Shown here: piece after piece, positions 46,561-55,522 of the stretch
How positions within the stretch are numbered: the stretch's first letter is position 1
Layout: the number at the start of each line of letters is the position of its first letter
Assembly (NCBI RefSeq): GCF_003121985.1
Contig: NZ_QEWP01000011.1
Coordinates: forward strand, 62,001 to 126,000
Length of the DNA: 64,000 nt
Direction of reading: 5' to 3'
Source of the DNA: Marinilabilia rubra
GTDB taxonomy: Bacteria > Bacteroidota > Bacteroidia > Bacteroidales > Marinilabiliaceae
The notes under the pieces: generated by a model
What the model saw: only the letters and a program-made list of their open reading frames with translations
Databases searched by the model: none
Told to the model about the DNA's origin: nothing
Position numbers and translations under genes: made by a program

Positions 46561-46741
46561 ACTCAAGTATTGCGATGGATTTGACTTGTGTTTTGTGAAC
46601 AATGATTTCTGCCAGAGGCAGGCTGCGTTTGTTGTAACTTTTTATCAGCAGGTAATAGCCGTTCTTTTCGGTAATGCCTGTAAGAACCCCGCTGGTGTAA
46701 GAATTCCCGTTTCGGAAACTGACAACTGCACGCATCTTCAT
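46517..46741 (-). CDS. Small unknown beta-rich protein
   Basis: 74 residues (MKMRAVVSFRNGNSYTSG...), with alternating beta-type sequence GVLTGITEKNGYYLLIKSY. The start overlaps the holin-like stop in ATGA, so it is translationally coupled to the lysis genes. It might be a small regulator of lysis; function unknown. Confidence 0.65.
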   Translation of the reverse strand: MKMRAVVSFRNGNSYTSGVLTGITEKNGYYLLIKSYNKRSLPLAEIIVHKTQVKSIAILEYGNDKIRRTILSAF

Positions 46742-47316
46742 TTGTAGTCTTTTTGCCGGCTGCCCATTGAGCTGCCAAAGTGAAAACCAACCACCTGATT
46801 GCGCTCCTGCAGAAGCGATCCGATAACCGTTCCAATAGCCGCTCCGACGACCGATCCCAGGGAACTGCCTATGGTTACCGCAGTTTCTTTGTCTTCAATA
46901 AAGCCGGAAGCCAGGAAAACGGAACTGATAGTCACCAGCACCTGAACCAGAAGAAGAATGAAAATGTAAGTCAGATTGCGTCCGATGATCTGCCGACCAA
47001 TGGCATCTGCTGAAGCTTTGTCAGCATCCAGGTATTTTTGCCGTGCACTGGACCGGTCAGAGACTTCTGCTTTGTAAGCTTCAATGTCCAACTCGTACAT
47101 CTCTTTTTCCCATTCCATCCGGTGCTGCTCCAGTTCCTGCAGAGCCATCCGGGCCTTCTCGTCCTTTTCAGCTTTGCTTTTGAGTAGTTCACTTACCCTC
47201 CCAATGGCCGTAGCTGCCGGGTTGGGAGAGGTGACCACTTCAAAAATACCGGTTGCGATGGCAGGCACTTTTTGTACCACCTCCCCGCAGAACTGTTTAA
47301 ATGATTTCTTTGCCAT
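46738..47316 (-). CDS. Holin-like membrane protein (GTA holin 3TM type)
   Basis: 192 residues. A helical, charged N-terminal half (coiled coil about 45-100) is followed by two strong membrane segments, YIFILLLVQVLVTISSVFLA (about 116-135) and a Gly/Ser/Ala-rich one (about 146-168). The tail is short and polar. This matches the 3TM holin family of gene-transfer-agent-like phages. It lies 8 bases downstream of the lysozyme gene; together they form a lysis cassette. Holin activity is inferred. Confidence 0.75.
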   Translation of the reverse strand: MAKKSFKQFCGEVVQKVPAIATGIFEVVTSPNPAATAIGRVSELLKSKAEKDEKARMALQELEQHRMEWEKEMYELDIEAYKAEVSDRSSARQKYLDADKASADAIGRQIIGRNLTYIFILLLVQVLVTISSVFLASGFIEDKETAVTIGSSLGSVVGAAIGTVIGSLLQERNQVVGFHFGSSMGSRQKDYK

Positions 47317-47324
47317 GGGATGGG

Positions 47325-47894
47325 TTAGGTGTTAAGGGTGGTCGAGATTGAGAATTTGTCATCGAATGAGGTTTGATTAAATACCCGTTCTTTGAGCCAT
47401 CCGTAGATAAACTTTCGCTGCTCCGGTCGCGCCTGAGCAATCTTGACATAACGGGCACACTGCACCGCATTCATCAGCATGCGCAGCCTGTCGGGCATGG
47501 GGTAACGGTTGACAAACGCCAGCGTTTTATAGCCCAGACGGCCATCCACCTCCAGGTCATTTCCATACCGGTTGGCATGGTTTAGCAGGTTGCAGCTTTT
47601 TTGAAGCATCTCAACGGCCGTTTCAGGGCCCATATTGACAGCCGTGTCCAGCAGTTCAAAAGCCAACTGGTCATTGGTGATTTTATTAAATCCCGGTTTG
47701 AACCAATACTGCTGCAGATAAATATCCCGCGCGGTCTCTATGGTCAGATCTTTCATCGAACCGTTATAGCCATTGTCTCTGGCAGTCTTAAGCGTAATCC
47801 CGAATTTTGTTTCTCCACCCGCGTCTGATGGGTCATTCACATATCCGCCTTCGATCTGAATGATTTTGGAGATGAATAGATGTTCTCGTGCCAT
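47325..47894 (-). CDS. GH108 lysozyme (endolysin)
   Basis: 189 residues. The N-terminus has the GH108 motif EGGYVNDPSDAGGETKFGIT, with catalytic E15. The C-terminal half (about 90-185) is the PG_binding_3-like domain usual in this family (VDGRLGYKTLAFVNRYP). There is no signal peptide, so export would depend on the adjacent holin. The start codon is the end of an AAATTTCACAAAATG element, so lysis may share control with the other genes carrying it. Cuts peptidoglycan to release progeny. Confidence 0.92.
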   Translation of the reverse strand: MAREHLFISKIIQIEGGYVNDPSDAGGETKFGITLKTARDNGYNGSMKDLTIETARDIYLQQYWFKPGFNKITNDQLAFELLDTAVNMGPETAVEMLQKSCNLLNHANRYGNDLEVDGRLGYKTLAFVNRYPMPDRLRMLMNAVQCARYVKIAQARPEQRKFIYGWLKERVFNQTSFDDKFSISTTLNT

Positions 47895-47906
47895 TTTGTG
47901 AAATTT
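47892..47906 (-). promoter_or_regulatory. Start-site element AAATTTCACAAAATG, copy 2
   Basis: Ends in the start codon of the lysozyme gene, after a 183-base gap from the previous gene. Confidence 0.65.
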
Positions 47907-48077
47907 TTTCTGTTAAGAGTCGGACGATAAAACAGACCCTCCATTTTATAATTCCTGTGTTTGCCAATAAAGTACGTGTACAAGGCTTGCGAATATTCAA
48001 TGCCGGGAGTTTGCTTTTCGTAAATGACCGGTTTTGAATGTGAGCATAACGCCGTAAACGGGCTTTATTTGTGAACA

Positions 48078-48545
48078 CTATTTGGTAGCCAGTCCGGTGG
48101 GAAATATCTGCTCAAAAAGCAGCTTATCATTTTCCTTTTTGATCATCAGCATCCGTTTGATTTCTTCATTGCTGGAGCTGAGCAATATGAAATATTCATT
48201 CATCTTTTTCAGTTCCATTTTTACACTGGCATTGGTATGCGTTATGCGCCCGTCCATTTGTTCCAGGTTACCGGCCACCTGACGGAAACTGCCAGCCACC
48301 TCACTTCGAAACAGGAGCAGACTGTCAGAATTGGCATTCTTTTCATGTCTGAGCTCCGACAACTCTGCCTGGAGCGATGGAATGGCCTGCAGGTAAGCCA
48401 AGGTGTTGTCCACTTTCCGGCCAATGGTCCATATCTTGGTAATTACTGAAAACGAGAGAATGCAAACCACCAGCAGGTTCATTGTCCTGGCGGAAAAAAG
48501 TGTGCTGTTGGTTATCAGTCTGATGTGTTGAAAAAGTTCTTTCAT
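48078..48545 (-). CDS. Single-span membrane protein with coiled coil
   Basis: 155 residues from MKELFQHIRLI. This start is preferred because it lies 5 bases after the spike-gene stop and has AGGTAAAG upstream. A membrane segment (about 22-40, LLVVCILSFSVITKIW) is followed by a long amphipathic helix (QAELSELRHEKNANSD...MELKKMNEY). It resembles spanin or minor virion membrane proteins in layout, but no family is recognised. It sits between the spike candidate and the lysis cassette. Confidence 0.7.
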   Translation of the reverse strand: MKELFQHIRLITNSTLFSARTMNLLVVCILSFSVITKIWTIGRKVDNTLAYLQAIPSLQAELSELRHEKNANSDSLLLFRSEVAGSFRQVAGNLEQMDGRITHTNASVKMELKKMNEYFILLSSSNEEIKRMLMIKKENDKLLFEQIFPTGLATK

Positions 48546-48549
48546 GTCT

Positions 48550-50217
48550 TTACCTGTTAAATCCGTTGTAGTTGAGTTTGACCAGTGCCGCTTTGGATTC
48601 CCCGTTGCATTTGACGAATGATCCCCCAAAGAGGAAAGAGCCGTCGTTCATGGGTTTCAAGCAGTACCCGGTTCCTTTACTCCCGTTGGAAGTCGTAATC
48701 ACCGGTGGCTGAAAACTCCTGTCGAAAGAGCCATTATCATTCATCCTGAAAAGACTGTTAGTAAAATCTTCCCGATCATGAGTCAGAGGTGTCACCCCAT
48801 TGGTTGAAGCCAGAATTTTACCATCCGGCGTTGGGAAAAGTCTTCCGCCGTTGCTGTTGTGGACTGCAGAGCCAAGGCTGAAATCAGTGATAAAGGAATC
48901 ATCCACTGAGCCATCCTGGTTTAACCGCCAGATTTGAGACTGTCCGTTGGTGCCAATGTTGCTTCCACCTGCGACCAAAAATTTTCCGTCCGGTTGAATG
49001 GCCATGCCGTAATAGGCCAGATCCATTAGTCCTGCCGTGAAGGTCGGATCGGTGGTTCCGTCAGGGTTGAGCCTTATGCAATATCGGGAGACAGTATCAC
49101 CATTAATCCTGGTTTTGGAGAGGTAGTGCACAACCACTTTCAGATCTTCCTGAACCAATACGCCGATCGGGGCACTTTGAGAACTGGCCCCTAAAAAGGA
49201 AAATGTATTGTCTAAAGTGCCATCCGCATTCAATCTGGCCAGGAATCCGGTGAATGGCTGGCCTTCATAGCTGACCATGGAAGCTCCCCAGACATAGATT
49301 TTGCCATCGGGCGATAAGCGGAAATAATTGGGAAAGATTGAAGCCCCTGATGAACCGGCAAACCCGACAGTGCATTTCAGAAACCCGGGATCCAGGTTGC
49401 CCTGCCGGTCGATCTTACAAATGTGTTTGAACTCCGCGTTGTCAATGTTGCCAAGGACAATCAGACCAGAGTGATCGGGTGTCATTTCAACCTTTTTCAT
49501 GTATCCTGTGAAATATCCACCGAAGTCCGATCGTATCAGAGCCCCATCGTGATCCAGGAGTAGAAGCCGGTCGGTAATTTTTGTGCCCAGATAATCCACA
49601 GCCGAGCAAAGCAGCCATATGCGTGGATGATCGGGATCATCGGTGTAGTCAGCTTCAATGGCTGCCACACTGGGGTTAAAGGAGGAAGTGAGGTTAAAGC
49701 CTTTGGAGCCCTTGTTGAGATATCGACGTCCCAGGTTTTTCCTTGAAAACAGAGCTGTTCCTGCAGCGCCGACAATGGTCCCGCTGATCTTGTGCAATCC
49801 TTCGGGCACCATTAAAATGGATCCTGCCGCAAATGCGAAATTCGATAAAACGGGCTTTTCCTGTCCGAAAACATTGATCAGGGACAGATCTTTAATCCCC
49901 ATATTGTTTTCCGGGATGCTCAGCTCAATATCCTGATCCAGAGCCAGCAAGCGATCCTGGCTGTCAGGCAGACGCACCTCCAGAGGGGATACCAAAGCAT
50001 TCAGCTCATCCTCCAGTACCGGTTTCCAATGGTTGTTGGTTATACCACCTTCCAATACGTATTTGGTTTTAGTGGTTAGTACCCGTGTTTCCATGCCTTC
50101 GTAACGGACTGCCAGGTCAATGGCGTCCCGATCTTCCAGGGTGGCCACTACTGTTCTTTGGGTGTCTACAGGCACATTCTTGCTGACTTTAAAGCCGTCA
50201 ATAACTTCAATGGGCAT
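48550..50217 (-). CDS. Candidate spike/fibre protein with delta-60 repeats
   Basis: 555 residues from MPIEVIDGFK (the longer reading overlaps the preceding gene). The N-terminus has TVVATLEDRDAIDLAVRYEGM and LEGGITNNHW, a pattern common at the start of phage fibre or collar proteins. The C-terminal two-thirds has at least five delta-60-type repeats: IDRQGNLDPGF, LNADGTLDNTF, LNPDGTTDPTF, LNQDGSVDDSF, MNDNGSFDRSF, with period about 50, suggesting a beta-propeller. It probably binds the host surface. No membrane segment. Confidence 0.7.
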   Translation of the reverse strand: MPIEVIDGFKVSKNVPVDTQRTVVATLEDRDAIDLAVRYEGMETRVLTTKTKYVLEGGITNNHWKPVLEDELNALVSPLEVRLPDSQDRLLALDQDIELSIPENNMGIKDLSLINVFGQEKPVLSNFAFAAGSILMVPEGLHKISGTIVGAAGTALFSRKNLGRRYLNKGSKGFNLTSSFNPSVAAIEADYTDDPDHPRIWLLCSAVDYLGTKITDRLLLLDHDGALIRSDFGGYFTGYMKKVEMTPDHSGLIVLGNIDNAEFKHICKIDRQGNLDPGFLKCTVGFAGSSGASIFPNYFRLSPDGKIYVWGASMVSYEGQPFTGFLARLNADGTLDNTFSFLGASSQSAPIGVLVQEDLKVVVHYLSKTRINGDTVSRYCIRLNPDGTTDPTFTAGLMDLAYYGMAIQPDGKFLVAGGSNIGTNGQSQIWRLNQDGSVDDSFITDFSLGSAVHNSNGGRLFPTPDGKILASTNGVTPLTHDREDFTNSLFRMNDNGSFDRSFQPPVITTSNGSKGTGYCLKPMNDGSFLFGGSFVKCNGESKAALVKLNYNGFNR

Positions 50218-50228
50218 AGTCTGATGTT

Positions 50229-51170
50229 TTAAGGATAAGTGATGGTGAATGTTTTGTTGGCCACCGAAGTCGTAAAGCCGGTCTTCCACACGAAATAGCC
50301 ATACGTCCAGTTGGGGTATTGTTGACTGGTGGTGATGTTGATGTTCTGCAAAACAAAAGAGTCGGAAATGTCAAATCCGTTATGATCACGAAACACCGGT
50401 TTCAAAAGAGAAAAGGGTGTCGCAAACCAGATGTATTGATTGGTGCCGTTTAAAGCAATGGAGAACTGTTTGGTATTTTCACTAACCACCATTTTGGTCA
50501 GAGCATCATACATGGTAGCACCATTAAGATACCCCGCCATTCCGTAAAGCACCGGATAATAGAAATTGAATGTCCTCAGAGCTGATGCAATACTGGCCGG
50601 CGATCCGTTGCCACCCACATCAGCCAGTGCTTTAAACACCTGTTTCTTGTTGTGCAGCAAAACCGTTTCATCACCCTGCATGGTAGTCTCCACCGAGAAA
50701 TCATTGTCAGAACCCACAAAAAGCAGACTGTTTCCGTTGGTAACGTGAATGATGCGACGGTTGGCAATTTCGGTCTCATCATTGACCGTTATTTTGGCCC
50801 TTAGTGTTACATTCTGTCGTCGGCCAAACTCAAAGGTGGCATCACTGCCCGTGAAGGCTATCTCAGCCGGCACGAAAGGATAGAAATACTTTTCCAGAAA
50901 CCCTTTCACTGATAAAGCTGCCGGGTTGACTTGGGGGAGACCGGCCCGTTTAACCGTCCGGTTGCCGTCAAAGGGCAGATCGGTAACAGGAACCACCTCT
51001 GCAGGGGTGCCAGGGGTGCCAATGTCACTGATTCGGCGAATGGAAGCCGCAATGTAAGGTTCATTGTCAATAATGACGTATTCCCCCTCCACGTAACGCA
51101 CACGGCGGGTGGAAAAGATATAGTCCGGAAATCTGGCATCCACGCCATTGACAGATGTAATGAGTATCAT
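50229..51170 (-). CDS. Candidate structural protein, beta-rich
   Basis: 313 residues with no family recognised. Mostly beta-type sequence (EYVIIDNEPYIAASIRR, NVTLRAKITVNDETE, KQFSIALNGTNQYIWFATPF, GYFVWKTGFTTSVANKTFTITYP). It lies directly upstream of the spike candidate with an 11-base gap. It may be a spike base or a second adhesin. The aromatic-rich C-terminus resembles phage appendage proteins in style only. Confidence 0.6.
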   Translation of the reverse strand: MILITSVNGVDARFPDYIFSTRRVRYVEGEYVIIDNEPYIAASIRRISDIGTPGTPAEVVPVTDLPFDGNRTVKRAGLPQVNPAALSVKGFLEKYFYPFVPAEIAFTGSDATFEFGRRQNVTLRAKITVNDETEIANRRIIHVTNGNSLLFVGSDNDFSVETTMQGDETVLLHNKKQVFKALADVGGNGSPASIASALRTFNFYYPVLYGMAGYLNGATMYDALTKMVVSENTKQFSIALNGTNQYIWFATPFSLLKPVFRDHNGFDISDSFVLQNINITTSQQYPNWTYGYFVWKTGFTTSVANKTFTITYP

Positions 51171-51181
51171 GATAAAAAAGA

Positions 51182-51763
51182 TTAAAGCATACTGTAAGCC
51201 TGTTCAAATTGACGGTCGGACACCGGATAGGCCGGCCCGTTTTCCATCAAAGCCATGGCCCTGACAAGATTTTTTAAAAGAGCTTTGGTACTGATGAGTC
51301 CCGCATCTTTGTGAATGCCGGTTTGTCCTGACACAAAGGCAATGTACCCGGAAGTGTTGTTTTCTGACGAAGGAGCATACTTACCAATGAGTTTGGTCAG
51401 CGTATTATAACCCCGGTCAATGTCGTTTTTCAATTGACGGATCATTGCCCTGAGACCGTGTTCAAAAGAAACAAACTGTTCAAATGCCCCGTCCGAGTTC
51501 TTTTCCACCGGAATTTTTCCTTTCCAGGCAGATGTTGTAATTCTCAGGTTGCCCGGATTGTTGTTACGGATGCCCCGGGGGTGGGAGGCGTTGAGAAAGC
51601 CCGGCAGTCCAAAATAATTTCTGACCACCGGGTCACTCTCACGACTGACATATGGAAAAGATTTTCTTTTGTTGGCAGTTCTCACGGCCAGAATGGCCAG
51701 AATGATGCTCCCGGTAATCAATGAAGCCGCCACAATATGTTTAGATTTGGTTGTCATCATCAA
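51182..51763 (-). CDS. Membrane-anchored peptidoglycan hydrolase, virion type
   Basis: 193 residues. An N-terminal membrane segment (about 9-27, IVAASLITGSIILAILAV) is followed by RGIRNNNPGNLRI (about 61-73), the signature of phage structural lytic enzymes, and a QFVSFEHGLRAMIRQLK region. In membrane-containing phages a membrane-anchored hydrolase of this kind helps DNA entry. It overlaps the preceding gene by 4 bases (ATGA type). Distinct from the lysozyme at 47.3 kb, which is the exit enzyme. Confidence 0.78.
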   Translation of the reverse strand: MMMTTKSKHIVAASLITGSIILAILAVRTANKRKSFPYVSRESDPVVRNYFGLPGFLNASHPRGIRNNNPGNLRITTSAWKGKIPVEKNSDGAFEQFVSFEHGLRAMIRQLKNDIDRGYNTLTKLIGKYAPSSENNTSGYIAFVSGQTGIHKDAGLISTKALLKNLVRAMALMENGPAYPVSDRQFEQAYSML

Positions 51764-52242
51764 AAGGGCACATTAAGGTTGTTGAATATGGACCGAACTT
51801 TTGCTTTGTCACTGCTGCCGAGCTCCTCATTGAGCCAGCCCACCAGGTTTAGATCATTGCCAAACCAAAGACTGGTGACGATTCCGTAACGCCGTATCCC
51901 AAATGCTTTGATGAGCATTAAGAGGTCGTCGCGGTTGCGCATACTTTGGAGTATGGCAAATATGGTTTCTTCATCCGTACCCGGGCCGTCCATGGCCAGG
52001 TAAAGACTTTGGGCCATGATGCCGTATTCACTGTCACTGTACGACAGACCGGTCTTGCTGATCTGAAGCTTACTAAGATTGTTGCCCGGTGTCACTTTCG
52101 TATTGCCCTTGATCTTTTTGTAAATGAAGAATCCGCCACCGGCAGTAATGGCCGTTAGAAAGACCACCTTCATCAGCGAGAAAGACTTGTCAATGATTCC
52201 GGGAGCTGCCTGTACCGCAGCTGCAGCGACTAGAGGGTTCAT
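51760..52242 (-). CDS. Single-span membrane protein with annexin-like motif
   Basis: 160 residues. A membrane segment at about 23-41 (LMKVVFLTAITAGGGFFIYKK) is followed by a globular part with MDGPGTDEETIFAILQSM (about 93-110), close to the type-II calcium-loop sequence of annexin repeats (GxGTDE...I). Only one such repeat is present, against four in eukaryotic annexins. It may bind membrane or calcium, or be chance similarity. In a run of small membrane proteins it is likely a virion membrane component. Confidence 0.65.
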   Translation of the reverse strand: MNPLVAAAAVQAAPGIIDKSFSLMKVVFLTAITAGGGFFIYKKIKGNTKVTPGNNLSKLQISKTGLSYSDSEYGIMAQSLYLAMDGPGTDEETIFAILQSMRNRDDLLMLIKAFGIRRYGIVTSLWFGNDLNLVGWLNEELGSSDKAKVRSIFNNLNVPF

Positions 52243-52253
52243 AAAAAAAGGAT

Positions 52254-52436
52254 TTAAACAAGATGGATAAACTTCAAAGCCGTTTTGGCCACCGAAGGAT
52301 TGTCGTTGACCTTCTGCAGCAGCAAAAGGAAATCATCATGGTTGACCTTTTTGACCACGTTTTGAAGCAGGTTTTCCATGCGTTTGACTTTTAAAAGACT
52401 ATCGCATTGCACTTGTATGCTGATGGTAGTTTTCAT
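52254..52436 (-). CDS. Small unknown protein
   Basis: 60 residues from MKTTISIQVQCDSLLK; this start lies just after the stop of the coiled-coil gene (52438). Amphipathic helices (RMENLLQNVVKKVNHDDFLLLLQKV), no membrane span, no family recognised. Co-transcribed with its neighbours. Confidence 0.6.
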   Translation of the reverse strand: MKTTISIQVQCDSLLKVKRMENLLQNVVKKVNHDDFLLLLQKVNDNPSVAKTALKFIHLV

Positions 52437-52437
52437 A

Positions 52438-53439
52438 TTAAGCCTCCTGTTGCTGATTGGTTTTGTGACGTATGACTTCCAGTAGTTCAAGCTGACCCTC
52501 TACATTGTTTTCCATGTAAGCCATCACATGAATGAGGTGGTTGATGGCCTCCTCGGACCAGTTGTTCAGTGCCTGGGTGATTTCCCGAATGATATTGGTT
52601 TTGCCAGATGGCGCTTCCGTTCCCCCTTCCATGTTTGACGTTTGCTGAGCCTGTGCTGGAGAGGTTCCTGAGATCTCCCCGTCAATACCCAGCAGACCTT
52701 TTAGCATTGGACTTTTGTTGGCCAGTTGCATGGCAATGCTGGTAATGGCACCAATGCCCACATCCTTGATCAGGCGATTGGGTTTGTATTGCTCATTCTC
52801 CTCTTTGAGTTCTTCATTGGCGGATTCCAGACCTTCCAGTGCTTCGCGGGTATGGCTGAGTTCACTCTCCAGTTCCTGATTGGCCTCGGAGAGTTTTTCA
52901 AGCTTTTCTTCCAGGGCCGAGATGTGGTTTTTGAGTTCCATCTCGGTGAACTTCCGGTCATAGTTCAGCCGGTCAATCATCATGTCTTTGGTGTGACGCT
53001 CCCGTTCAAAAGCCAATAAAGCTCCCAGGCCGTTTTTCACTCCTTCAAAACCCTCAATGCCGTTTAGCCCTTCAAAAACATTATCAATGGCAGAGGGAGG
53101 CGCCATTGGTTGCATTACCGGAATGTTAATCGGGGCAGTTCCCGGAGCCGGTTCTTCGTTGACCCGGATGCGCAATGGATAATTGCTCAATGCATTGCCT
53201 TTGATGCCGGTGTATTCATCGATGATGATCACATCAGGGGTGAAATTATTCATCATCTTGTTGATGCACTCACGAAAAACCGTTCCACCCTTCATGCGTT
53301 TGGTGATGAATTTGTGGGCTATGCCCGGATTGGAGTCGTTTTCATAACTCACCAGGAAAGCATAAGGGCTTTTGGCTTCATCCCAATAATCGTATTTCTT
53401 GGCGATGGCTTCAATTTCTTTAAGATATTTCTTTTCCAT
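52438..53439 (-). CDS. Coiled-coil protein with two GLxGIDG-type motifs
   Basis: 333 residues. An N-terminal globular part (1-95) contains PDVIIIDEYTGIKG. A Pro-rich hinge (about 96-117) is followed by FEGLNGIEGFEG (122-133), then a strong coiled coil (about 150-225), a hydrophobic stretch (DVGIGAITSIAMQLA), GLLGIDGE (248-255), and a helical C-terminus. The two short motifs match those in four other proteins of this element, suggesting docking sites. No family is recognised; a scaffold or internal virion protein is plausible. Confidence 0.65.
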   Translation of the reverse strand: MEKKYLKEIEAIAKKYDYWDEAKSPYAFLVSYENDSNPGIAHKFITKRMKGGTVFRECINKMMNNFTPDVIIIDEYTGIKGNALSNYPLRIRVNEEPAPGTAPINIPVMQPMAPPSAIDNVFEGLNGIEGFEGVKNGLGALLAFERERHTKDMMIDRLNYDRKFTEMELKNHISALEEKLEKLSEANQELESELSHTREALEGLESANEELKEENEQYKPNRLIKDVGIGAITSIAMQLANKSPMLKGLLGIDGEISGTSPAQAQQTSNMEGGTEAPSGKTNIIREITQALNNWSEEAINHLIHVMAYMENNVEGQLELLEVIRHKTNQQQEA

Positions 53440-53451
53440 GTCGTAAAAGCA

Positions 53452-53814
53452 TTAATCGTGGTCGTGATAGATGGGTTGGACTTTCAGGAATTCCAGTTTG
53501 AAAGGCCGGAAAGAGAGATAATTCTCCAGAGTGATCTCCAGATAATCTCTGAATGCCGCGTATCGTGACAGTTCCAGATTACCATACTCAATGGGAGAGG
53601 TGGTAAAGGTGTTGTCGCTGCTGCGGAGGCGCAGTCTGGCTACCTGGTCAATGTCATTGAGGTTCTTTCCGGTCAGGAAATAGAACGCATTTCCGATGTC
53701 ATGAATCTCACGGGGAGAGTTGATCATCAGTACCATTGGCACTGTAACATGCGTCTTGATGTTTTCCAGCTCATAGACTTTCTCTTTGATGCGTTCCTGC
53801 AGAATTACATCCAT
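53452..53814 (-). CDS. Unknown protein, candidate minor structural
   Basis: 120 residues, mixed alpha/beta (MVLMINSPREIHDIGNAFYF, LEITLENYLSFRPFKLEFLKV). No family is recognised. It lies 12 bases downstream of the 383-residue gene, in the middle of the candidate virion-gene run. Confidence 0.6.
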   Translation of the reverse strand: MDVILQERIKEKVYELENIKTHVTVPMVLMINSPREIHDIGNAFYFLTGKNLNDIDQVARLRLRSSDNTFTTSPIEYGNLELSRYAAFRDYLEITLENYLSFRPFKLEFLKVQPIYHDHD

Positions 53815-53826
53815 TGGTTCAGGTTC

Positions 53827-54978
53827 TTAAATGGTTTCGTAGAAAAAATAAGTCTTCACATAAAAGGGATTAACCGCCCGGCCGTTGTTTTTGAATACCA
53901 GTCGTACAAACGAATTCACCTGCTCTTTCTGGGAAAGCCGGAGCAGGTCGTAATGCACACTCTTGGAGTTCATATTCAGGTCGATGGGCATATCCCTTAC
54001 AGCAATATCCCGCCCGCTGTTGAACAGCACGCTGAGTTCTCCCACATTGGATTTGTCCCAATTGATGTTTTGCCAGTAGCTGCCCGACTTCACCCAGGTG
54101 ATGTGATTCCAGTAATGGTTCAGTACAATTCGGGCTGTCTCGTAAGCATCAAAACTGTAGGTGTTGAATGTTTCCGGGACATAGCCAAACCACTGCGCAT
54201 CAGGATAACCGTAAAGATTGCCGAAGTAAGTGTAAGCATTGACCTCAGAAGTAGCCTCACGACCACCCGATGAGATGCTGACAAAAACCGTGGCCGCCTG
54301 ATAAGTTTCGCGGGCAAAGTTGGCCGGCTCATCAAAGAACGTATTGCGGTAGTTGGGGGTGGTGGCATCTGCCTTGTAGACCATGTCCTTGGCAAACATT
54401 GAATACCAGGCTTTGAGGTCTTCAGGATTCCATGCCTTTTGCTGCGAAATCAGTTTAAGCGGTTCCTGCGTCCCGTAAGTAACAGTCCCGTCAATGGCCG
54501 TTTTCCGGTTAACCCCCAGCTGAACATACCAACGGGGCCTGAGACCTGTGGCAAAGAACCCGGCATTCACCCGGTCTTTCAGTGAGAGCAGTTTGCTGCC
54601 AAGATATTCCGGTGTAAAAATGCCTTTCTTTTCAGCATTCTGTTCCCGGTCAATCAGTGCAGTCATGTATTCCCCTATCAGGGCATTGACAAAGTTGTCG
54701 CGTGCCGTTTCGGTCAGTGTTTCATCGCCTGCTCCTTCTTCCAAAACATTACGGCCAAGAAAAGCCGGCAATCCCTGGTTGTCACTGAGGAATGAATTCA
54801 CAGAATAGGAGGGTTGCAAATGATCATAACCCCAGGATACGGTTACACCCTTTTCACGGTCGTAGGCATTGACCAGCAATCCGGTCACCTCACGGGTGTT
54901 TAACGGAAGCTGAATGTCAGCCAGGAAATCTTCTCCCGGTTGCGCCTGACAGGTATGAATAAGCACTTTTTTAGCCAT
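53827..54978 (-). CDS. Candidate major capsid protein (size of a double jelly-roll)
   Basis: 383 residues, with no signal, membrane span or coiled coil. It is beta-rich at both ends (FLADIQLPLNTREVTGLLVNA; SFVRLVFKNNGRAVNPFY). The length fits double jelly-roll capsid proteins (about 270-400). The segment EVTGLLVNAYD matches RITGVFINVDQ in the adjacent 139-residue protein, which may mean a shared fold. There is no HK97-type capsid in the element, so this is one of two candidates for the main shell protein. Fold assignment is inference; only structure prediction or virion proteomics would settle it. Confidence 0.45.
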   Translation of the reverse strand: MAKKVLIHTCQAQPGEDFLADIQLPLNTREVTGLLVNAYDREKGVTVSWGYDHLQPSYSVNSFLSDNQGLPAFLGRNVLEEGAGDETLTETARDNFVNALIGEYMTALIDREQNAEKKGIFTPEYLGSKLLSLKDRVNAGFFATGLRPRWYVQLGVNRKTAIDGTVTYGTQEPLKLISQQKAWNPEDLKAWYSMFAKDMVYKADATTPNYRNTFFDEPANFARETYQAATVFVSISSGGREATSEVNAYTYFGNLYGYPDAQWFGYVPETFNTYSFDAYETARIVLNHYWNHITWVKSGSYWQNINWDKSNVGELSVLFNSGRDIAVRDMPIDLNMNSKSVHYDLLRLSQKEQVNSFVRLVFKNNGRAVNPFYVKTYFFYETI

Positions 54979-54995
54979 GCCGGAGTAGACTGAGA

Positions 54996-55415
54996 TTAAT
55001 AATCGATGGCCCTGAGGTACACACTCACGGTATAGGGATAGATAGCTCCTGGTGCAGCACCGTCTTTGTAATTGAGCTTTATCTTGCTGTTGCGGGCCCG
55101 GACTTCAAATTCATAAGGCATCTGGTTGATGCTCACACCCACCGTGCGATTGATCAAAACCGCCTCAAATCCTTCAGGGATGATCTCGGTATCGTCAATG
55201 CTCAGATCCAGCAATGAACCCACCAGTGCATTTTGCTGATCCACATTGATGAAAACACCCGTAATGCGATCGTGCTCCTGCTTGGTGTTGGTATTCAGAG
55301 TCTGAGTCTGGCCTGCTTCAGCAACCTGAAGGCGCAGGACCTGATACTTTTGGATGCCTTTAACTTCGGTGGTGCGGCCTTTTTTACGGATGGCCCCCAA
55401 TTCTTCATTTTCCAT
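54996..55415 (-). CDS. Candidate minor capsid or penton-like protein
   Basis: 139 residues from MENEELGAIRKK. The longer reading would start inside an A-rich, hairpin-containing leader and give an artificial membrane span, so it is rejected. Beta-rich throughout: QKYQVLRLQVAEAG, HDRITGVFINVDQQNA, FEVRARNSKIKLNY, YPYTVSVYLRAIDY. The size and beta content suit a single jelly-roll such as a penton protein. No family is recognised. It lies between the two larger capsid candidates. Confidence 0.5.
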   Translation of the reverse strand: MENEELGAIRKKGRTTEVKGIQKYQVLRLQVAEAGQTQTLNTNTKQEHDRITGVFINVDQQNALVGSLLDLSIDDTEIIPEGFEAVLINRTVGVSINQMPYEFEVRARNSKIKLNYKDGAAPGAIYPYTVSVYLRAIDY

Positions 55416-55449
55416 GACAGATAGTTTTTTAGTTTTTTTGTTTTTCAGA

Positions 55450-55474
55450 AAAGACGGCCTTTGATGCCGCCTTT
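55450..55474 (-). terminator. Hairpin in the leader of the 139-residue protein gene
   Basis: A 9-bp stem (AAAGACGGC 55450-55458 with GCCGCCTTT 55466-55474, one G-U pair on the coding strand) with a 7-base loop. The T-run is short. It may attenuate transcription between two virion genes, giving different protein amounts. Confidence 0.45.
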
Positions 55475-55522
55475 TCTTTAGAAAAATCCATAACAGGATC
55501 ATAACCATAAAGACTGTTCCTC

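Noticed and set aside
47833-48078. 81-residue leftward ORF before the lysozyme gene
   Set aside because: It overlaps the lysozyme start in another frame and would run through the conserved start-site element; composition is not protein-like.
55416-55508. N-terminal membrane span of the 139-residue protein (longer start)
   Set aside because: The extension is encoded by an A-rich leader with a hairpin; the inner start MENEELGAI has better context.
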